The position numbers and the translations under genes are program-made. This document shows positions 58,239-64,000 of a stretch of 64,000 nucleotides of DNA, piece by piece. The notes under the pieces are model-generated. The model saw only the letters and a list, made by a program, of their open reading frames with translations, ran no database searches and was not told the origin of the DNA. The DNA lies in assembly GCA_032622095.1 (NCBI GenBank), contig CP136068.1:132749989-132813988 (forward strand), read 5' to 3'. Source of the stretch: Siphonodentalium dalli. Lineage: Eukaryota; Mollusca; Scaphopoda; Gadilida; Siphonodentaliidae. Numbering within the stretch: position 1 is the first letter of the stretch; each line of letters begins with the position of its first letter.

Positions 58239-59102
58239 GGTACACAATCCGATTCGATGGTCCACATATCATCAAATTCCAACAACAACATTTTTTTAAA
58301 TGCCTTTGCAGTTATCAGAATAATAATGTATAGCATTTGTAAAGCGCCTTTCCCATGAGGCCCAAAGCGCTCAAAGTTTTACAATTATTACCCTGATGAG
58401 CCTGAACATTCAGTAACCATCTACTGCTCCCCGGGGACAGGGGGAGGTACAGCCGGGAGTATGCGAGGATACCATATGGCTAGCATACTGACAAGATCTT
58501 TCACTGCTCATTATCAGGTACCCTTGTAATGCATGGGTGGTGCAAAGCAGACACAGTACGAGCGACCTTGCTCAAGGGTCACAACTTGGCGCGAGATTCA
58601 AACAGTGTACAATCCAACAATTGCACATCGCTCAAGTCGGCCAAGCCACTGCTGTGTGGAAACTCATAACAGACCGCCAGCCAGCCGCGAACTCGCCTCG
58701 CTGTGTTGACAGCGAAGACAAGTCCAACGCGCTAACCACTGGACCACGGAGCTCCACATGAATTAATTATTTGCCCAAAAATAATCCTAACCACAGGCAA
58801 CTATAGTATAAAATTGCCCAAAACCTATCAACATTTTGGTCAACGATATTTTGCCGGTTTGTCAAAGATCTGACACAAAAAGCCACTTGATTTTAGAGTT
58901 ATCCATCTTCATCCGCAATTTGGTCAGAGAAATTCGACTGTTTACTGGGCCACTTGAAATTAAAATAACACATTTCAAACGTCGATATCTGTGCACTCTG
59001 AGCTTTGATGGGTGGGTTCCTCGATCCGAATCAAATATTTTTTTACCCCGAAGGCAAGGAAATAGTAATTTGCGGGCGTTAATTTGGATTGAGTACCTTT
59101 AA
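58233..59102. mobile_element. MITE, family A, split by a SINE
   Basis: Starts TTTAAAGGTACACAATCCGA and ends GGATTGAGTACCTTTAA, with GCTTTGATGGGTGGGTTCCT and ATCAAATATTTTTTTACCCC in the right arm. The SINE replaces most of the left arm. Without it the length is ~430 bp, as in the first copy. Confidence 0.7.
58318..58755 (-). mobile_element. tRNA-derived SINE, copy 1
   Basis: On the minus strand the head reads GTGGTCCAGTGGTTAGCGCG then TTGGACTTGTC (box A-like) and GCGAGTTCGCGGC (box B-like), i.e. a tRNA-like RNA polymerase III promoter. The body follows, and the tail has GAGCGCTTTGGGCCTCATGG, AAAGGCGCTTTACAAATG and an ATT-rich 3' end. The tail type (GCGCTTTGGG..GGAAAGGCGCTxTAxAAATG) is widespread in animal SINEs. 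Confidence 0.8.
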
Positions 59103-59576
59103 CGGACCACAGGTCAGTTTTATGAGTCTACGGACCTTGGACTTTATTTCCCGGATTATCGTTCCGTTTTTTTTATGTATATTTACGTATACTTATAGTA
59201 TACTATCACTTATAGTTTCGTAAATGTCAACACGTGACTTGGCCACGTGGTTTGATCACGATACGAGGCTACGCATACGTGTCGTTAGTGATCAAGCAGT
59301 CGCCATTTTTCTTCAATTCAAGTTTTGATAATGCACATGCAGGTATGGCAAATAAATTAATGTAGTTGTACGTAATTGCGGGAACTATTAACCCAGTTGT
59401 CCACGTGTGGATTTATTTGCACTGTATTTTGTACTTCTAAGTATCAACTTATAATTAGAAATACCAGAGTGTGACATAATTGTGCTGAACAAATATACCC
59501 CATGTAAACGAGACAACCGGACTAACACTGTACCTAGTTTATTTCAAACAATATATTGTTATTTGGCATAATTAAT

Positions 59577-59997
59577 AATAATAATGTATAGCATTTGTTA
59601 AGCGCCTTTCCCATGAGGCCCAAAGCGCTCAAAGTTTTACAATTATTACCCTGATGAGCCTGAACATTCAGTAACCATCTACTGCTCCCCGGGGACAGGG
59701 GGAGGTACAGCCGGGAGTATGCGAGGATACCATATGGCTAGCATACTGACAAGATCTTTCACTGCTCATTATCAGGTACCCTTGTAATGCATGGGTGGTG
59801 CAAAGCAGACACAGTGCGAGCGACCTTGCTCAAGGGTCACAACTTGGCGCGAGATTCAAACAGTGTACAATCCAACAATTGCACATCGCTCAAGTCGGCC
59901 AAGCCACTGCTGTGTGGAAACTCATAACAGACCACCAGCCAGCCGCGAACTCGCCTCGCTGTGTTGACAGCGAAGACAAGTCCAACGCGCTAACCAC
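59577..59997 (-). mobile_element. tRNA-derived SINE, copy 2, head-truncated
   Basis: Nearly identical to copy 1 over its whole length (a few substitutions), but the first ~16 bases of the tRNA-like head (GGAGCTCCGTGGTCCA side) are missing; the break is at GTGGTTAGCGCG. It interrupts repeat D. Confidence 0.82.
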
Positions 59998-60082
59998 ATG
60001 TACTTTTTTTAAATTACGGCAGTTACAACCGTCATATATATCAGTATTACGCATATATGGACATTAGTCCTTTCAATGATCA

Positions 60083-60305
60083 TTGTTGATTGATTTATTG
60101 CATAAGTCACATAACAGTGAAACAAGCAAAACATATATACACTATGTACACAACTTTGAATATCACATTAATCATTGTTCATTTCATATACACAGCAGTA
60201 ATTAAATTAGATTACACAATAATAGGCGATAAACTTAACAAGTATGATAATTACATGTGTTCATCCATAACAATAAATGATTTCGATTATATAGTATCCG
60301 TTCCG
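60083..60305 (+). other. Insertion within repeat D, origin unknown
   Basis: ~220 AT-rich bases present here but absent from copy 1 between the CATTGTT and ATCAGGAACCAAAG blocks. It produces most of a 113-codon frame, which I do not regard as a gene because the rest of that frame is repeat D. Confidence 0.5.
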
Positions 60306-60942
60306 TATAATCAGGAACCAAAGCCCTGTAAAATAACGGCACTTACAACCGTCAAATATATGAACGTTAGTCATTTCACGGACCATTTGATCCGTAAAAT
60401 GACGAACCAGATCCATGTAAATATACAGTGATTTAGTTGTATAAAGTCAAACCAGAGTCCTTATTTTTAATGAACTATGAGCTGACAGATATTGTTTCGT
60501 GAATTAGATAGAATAGGGATAACCCAAAATCATATTTGACATAAATGGTTCAAACTCAGTGTCGCCCTGATTCGGTATCATATGTCTGTTTTTGTTTGGC
60601 GAAATAATGTGCTTCGATCCAACTAACATTAAATTAGTCGAAATATTGTTATGAAGGAGCGATAGAGTCCATACTTGCGGGCATCATTGAATAAAAAAGC
60701 TGGCGCAAAAGGTTGCAAAACCGGTTATTTCTGGAAGACGTTCATTCGCTGCAATATTGTTAAGAGTGTAATTGGTGCATTGGTGTGCGCGATTATACAA
60801 AGTGTTCACACAGGGGAATAACGAATTTGGCACTGTCAAATTCAACCACATGTATAATGGTTAAATAAAACATTATTTTAATTCAGTATGTGCTTGACCG
60901 AGACAGAAATAGATAACACTATAACTGTTGCGTTGTGGGCAA

Positions 60943-61187
60943 TGGATATTGTATGGATATTGTATGGATATTGTATGGATATTGTATGGATATTGTATGG
61001 ATATTGTATGGATATTGTATGGATATTGTATGGATATTGTATGGATATTGTATGGATATTGTATGGATATTGTATGGATATTGTATGGTATTGTATGGAT
61101 ATTGTATGGATATTGTATGGATATTGTATGGATATTGTATGGATATTGTATGGATATTGTATGGATAATGTATGGATATTGTATGGA
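60943..61187. repeat. 11-bp minisatellite, ~22 units
   Basis: TGGATATTGTA repeated almost perfectly, with one 10-base unit and one A variant. As 11 is not a multiple of three and the unit lacks stops, several frames on both strands stay open and look like repetitive proteins (YGYCMDIVWIL and others). They are artefacts. Confidence 0.97.
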
Positions 61188-61301
61188 ACTCACTTTTCCA
61201 GTACCTCCTTCTGCATGTGTTTCTCCAGCTGCGTCAACGGAGTATACACGGACCGAATGTTCTTCATCAGGTTATTATAGCTGTAACAAATACACGTGAC
61301 T

Positions 61302-61679
61302 TTAACCCTTTACCCAACAAACCGGCCAAAAACGGCCAAATAAAGCTGCAACAGCCTAAATTATCTTGGGTCTGTCTCAATAAAACCATACAAATATGGA
61401 TATCATTAGAACCGGCTCATTGACCACATTGTGATGGTTACAGTTATGCCCTGTGCCAATGCATTCTCTTATATATGCGAGTCGACCATAGGTCGCCTCG
61501 CATATATAAGAGAATGCATTGACACTTTTTACCATTTTTTCTTACATTCTTTAACAATTTTATAATTTTTAATGTGTTAAGCCAATGCATTCTCTTATAT
61601 ATGCGAGGCGACCTATGGTCGACTCGCATATATAAGAGGATGCATTGGCACATGGCCGTTCTGTTGGGTAAAGGGTTAA
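61302..61679 (+). mobile_element. TTAA-flanked tandem-hairpin MITE, copy 7
   Basis: Ends TTAACCCTTTACCCAACA and TTGGGTAAAGGGTTAA, long flank left. Its right TTAA is shared with a degraded family B element that follows. Confidence 0.87.
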
Positions 61680-61900
61680 AGACACGGATGGCCTTCGCGA
61701 TGGGTACTGCTGTTGAAATAGTCATATCTATTAAAACCACCATAATCAGAAATAATATTAAAATATAGATAGATTTTGTTCTTATACAGATCATAAATAT
61801 CACAACAGTAGTATGTTATTGTCAAGATCGTACGCCTAGTTAGTAAACAAACACCATGTTATGATACAGTACAGTACATAAAGAGTATGCGATACGCAAA
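61676..61900 (-). mobile_element. MITE, family B, truncated and diverged
   Basis: TTAAAGACACGGATGGCCTT, AGTATGTTATTGTCAAGATC and CATAAAGAGTATGCG parallel copy 1, then similarity is lost. Confidence 0.6.
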
Positions 61901-62690
61901 ACACTCAACACCGGGGGGACCCAATATGTGAACTTTCGCAAAAAATGCCACCATATTCTCGACACTATGTATTTCGGTGTTGAATGGGTCACTGAATCTG
62001 CCAAAAATTACCCCGGTGTTGAATGTTTAGCTTATAGTACAATCTTTACGTGCTGTATAAACAAATGCTCCGCTCACACTAAGTATGTTTTGTGGATACT
62101 ATCGCATTCATACTATAATTACACTACACTATTAGTGTATTGTTGAGGTATACCTATACGAATCGATGTAGAACATACATGTACATAGTGACACTAACTA
62201 ACGATGTGTGGTTCTGTCCAGTCGTATTAATTAGTGTGCGAGTGTATCCGTGATTTATCTAACGGGACCTGCATGATAACTATGGGACTCGCATAAATTA
62301 TAGCGATATCATATTACTAATGAGAGTTGAATATATGGGATCTGATTGGATGGGTGAGAATGAGTGACTGGTTATTGGTTTCTGGATGAGGAATCTCTCA
62401 GGCCCAATGGTGTAATTCCGAGAAGTGAGTTTTTGATATGTATTCGCCCCCCCCCCAGTATTGCTGCTTTGTGTTTTATCGATCTGTAGAATCACCCTGC
62501 GGTGTTATGTTGTGTTGTCTGTGCATGTGGTAAAAAGATTACTAGTTTTGGAGTGATTTATAACTCGCATAGCAGTGGTGACTAAAGGTAGCGTGGATCT
62601 GGAAGTCATATATCAGCACTCATGCACTATAGTCATAGTTAGTGTAATATTACAAACAACTTTCGCAACACAATATGTTTAAAATAAACT
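61901..62690. other. No gene recognised
   Basis: One C-tract (~62448-62457). The + strand frame at 61928-62146 lacks a recognisable domain. Confidence 0.4.
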
Positions 62691-62699
62691 GGTTGTGTT

Positions 62700-63432
62700 T
62701 TAGATACCTAGCCACACTGACTAGCTCACTAGCCATGTGCGACTTAAATATCAGTTGTGATTAGATCACTAGCCAATTGTGACTCTCCTGGCAGTAGCTC
62801 AATAGCTATGCGAGACTTACCTAGCTCACTAACCTTGTGAGGTGACTATAAGTACTGACTAATTCACTAGTCATGCGTAACTTGCCCAGCAGTAGTGACT
62901 AGCTCGATCATTAGCCATTCGTGACCTCGCATCATTAGCTAGCTCACTGGCCTTGCATGGTGACTTACATAAGAGCAGTGATTAGCTCACTAGCCATGCG
63001 TGACTCACATAGCCATATTGACTAGCTTACTAGCCATGTGACCATATGTGACCTACCCAACAGTTCTGTTTAGCTCACTAGCCATGCGTGACTTACCTAG
63101 TCGTATTGACTAGCTCACTGGCCATGCGTGACTTACCTATCAGTTCTGGTTAGCTCACTAGACATTCGTGACTTAACTAGTCATATGGACTAGCTCACTG
63201 GCCATTTGTGACCTACCTATCAGTTCTGGTTAGCTCACTAGCCATGCGTGACTTACCTAGTCATATTGACTAGCTCACTGGCCATGCGTGACTTACCTGG
63301 CAGTAGTGATAACTCACTGGCCATGCGTGACTTACCTGGCAGTACTGACTAGCTCACTGACCATGCGTGACTTACCTGGCAGTACTGACTAGCTCACTGG
63401 CCATGCGTGACTTACCTGGCAGTACTGACTAG
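62700..63432 (+). repeat. 40-bp minisatellite (GACTAGCTCACTGGCCATGC)
   Basis: Units of ~40 bases, TGACTAGCTCACTGGCCATG plus CGTGACTTACCTGGCAGTAC. They are degenerate at the left and nearly identical in the last 130 bases, as if expansion is recent at the right edge. Confidence 0.9.
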
Positions 63433-63705
63433 TGTCGTGTTAATATCAGGCTGACTCAGTGTAAACTCCATCGCTAACTTCGATATATCAACGTCACGTG
63501 ACTGTAATACAAATGATAGTCAAGCAATAGGTGCACAACTGACCGGACCGGTATCAGGATCAGGAATCAACGTCACCAATTAAGTCTCTAAGCCAAATAG
63601 GTTTTGATTTTAAAGTTCTTTAAAACGTATATAAATGTTTGTCTAAATAACCAATAGTAAACGAGCTGTGGAAACTCACAATGCAGATTCAAAAATCAGC
63701 AATCG

Positions 63706-64000
63706 TTAAAGGTACGGGCGGCGTTCGTTGCAGAATATTCTATTTGGTCAAATCGCCATCAACAGAAGGAATATTAAAATATATAGTTTTGTTCATATGC
63801 CAAACATAATCAGCGCGTAAATAGTATATTGTCATCAAGACGTACGATGGTGTACTTAAACAAGAGCCTGCTCGTATTACATAAGTTGTGGTTCTGTTTA
63901 CATAACATAGCGCAAGTCTATTGGTTAATCACACACAAATGGTATAAACGCTCTTTATTATTTCCATATCAGGAAAACAGTAACAAATAACGCTCTTTAT
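63706..64000 (+). mobile_element. MITE, family B, cut by window end
   Basis: TTAAAGGTACGGGCGGCGTT, GCCAAACATAATCAGCGCGT and two ACGCTCTTTAT motifs. Same subfamily as 36492-37020. Confidence 0.82.

Larger units (their letters stand above)
59102..60620 (+). repeat. Dispersed repeat D, copy 2 with two insertions
   Basis: Follows copy 1 (GGACCACAGGTCAGTTTTAT to TTTGTTTGGCGAAATAATGT) with ~10% visible differences. It is interrupted by a SINE at 59577-59997 and by ~220 bases at 60083-60305. Confidence 0.82.

Noticed and set aside
58640-58755. A functional tRNA gene on the minus strand
   Set aside because: Box A- and box B-like sequences are present, but the cloverleaf is not intact and the sequence continues into a SINE body and tail.
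58537-60067. Two similar ~75-90-codon frames suggesting a duplicated gene
   Set aside because: They are the antisense of tRNA-derived SINE copies.
60090-60431. 113-codon frame with a hydrophobic N-terminal part
   Set aside because: Half is an AT-rich insertion and half is repeat D, whose other copy is not open in this frame.
60873-61299. Long repetitive ORFs on both strands
   Set aside because: Direct consequence of a stop-free 11-bp tandem unit; no flanking coding sequence.

Overview
The window is non-coding-rich nuclear DNA from a marine invertebrate, most likely a mollusc. The grounds are AT-rich composition, spliced genes with GT-AG introns, many ACATGTA runs, and remnants of CR1/L2-like and other non-LTR retrotransposons, PIF/Harbinger, hAT-, Mutator- and piggyBac-like MITEs and a tRNA-derived SINE. 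The species cannot be named from the sequence. I see no CRISPR, no bacterial operon, no rRNA and no functional tRNA.

One multi-exon gene can be rebuilt with confidence: 39438-52179 on the + strand. Its four coding exons (39438-39932, 43680-43776, 49205-49350, 52063-52179) join with matching phases into a 284-residue protein that I do not recognise. A decayed copy of its last exon lies directly downstream. The introns are filled with mobile DNA: a roughly 2.9-kb foldback composite, four TTAA-flanked hairpin MITEs and a 48-bp minisatellite. Intron 2 also holds a plausible first exon of a separate secreted pro-peptide gene (45926-46114) with its own TATA box. A second gene candidate, an apparently secreted 217-residue protein, is at 30179-30832.

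Layout. 0-10 kb: two MITEs, an inverted-head minisatellite, a LINE 5' remnant carrying a damaged 2A-like motif, a 2.2-kb inverted-repeat element, and adjacent Mutator-type and hAT-type MITEs. 10-16 kb: a TTAA MITE, two LINE 3' remnants and long palindromes. 16-29 kb: mostly unannotated DNA with a Harbinger scrap, a 485-bp tandem duplication and an RT scrap. 29-39 kb: the secreted-protein candidate and a nest of elements inserted into each other. 39-52 kb: the four-exon gene. 52-64 kb: MITEs, a large foldback, two almost identical SINEs, a duplicated ~0.9-kb repeat, and 11-bp and 40-bp minisatellites.

No set of genes here works together as a pathway. The recurrent theme is structural: several unrelated MITE families share a two-consecutive-hairpins design. 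One 70-bp hairpin module appears in elements with two different kinds of ends, and one short motif (TAAAGAGCG) recurs all over the window, including upstream of the secreted-protein candidate.
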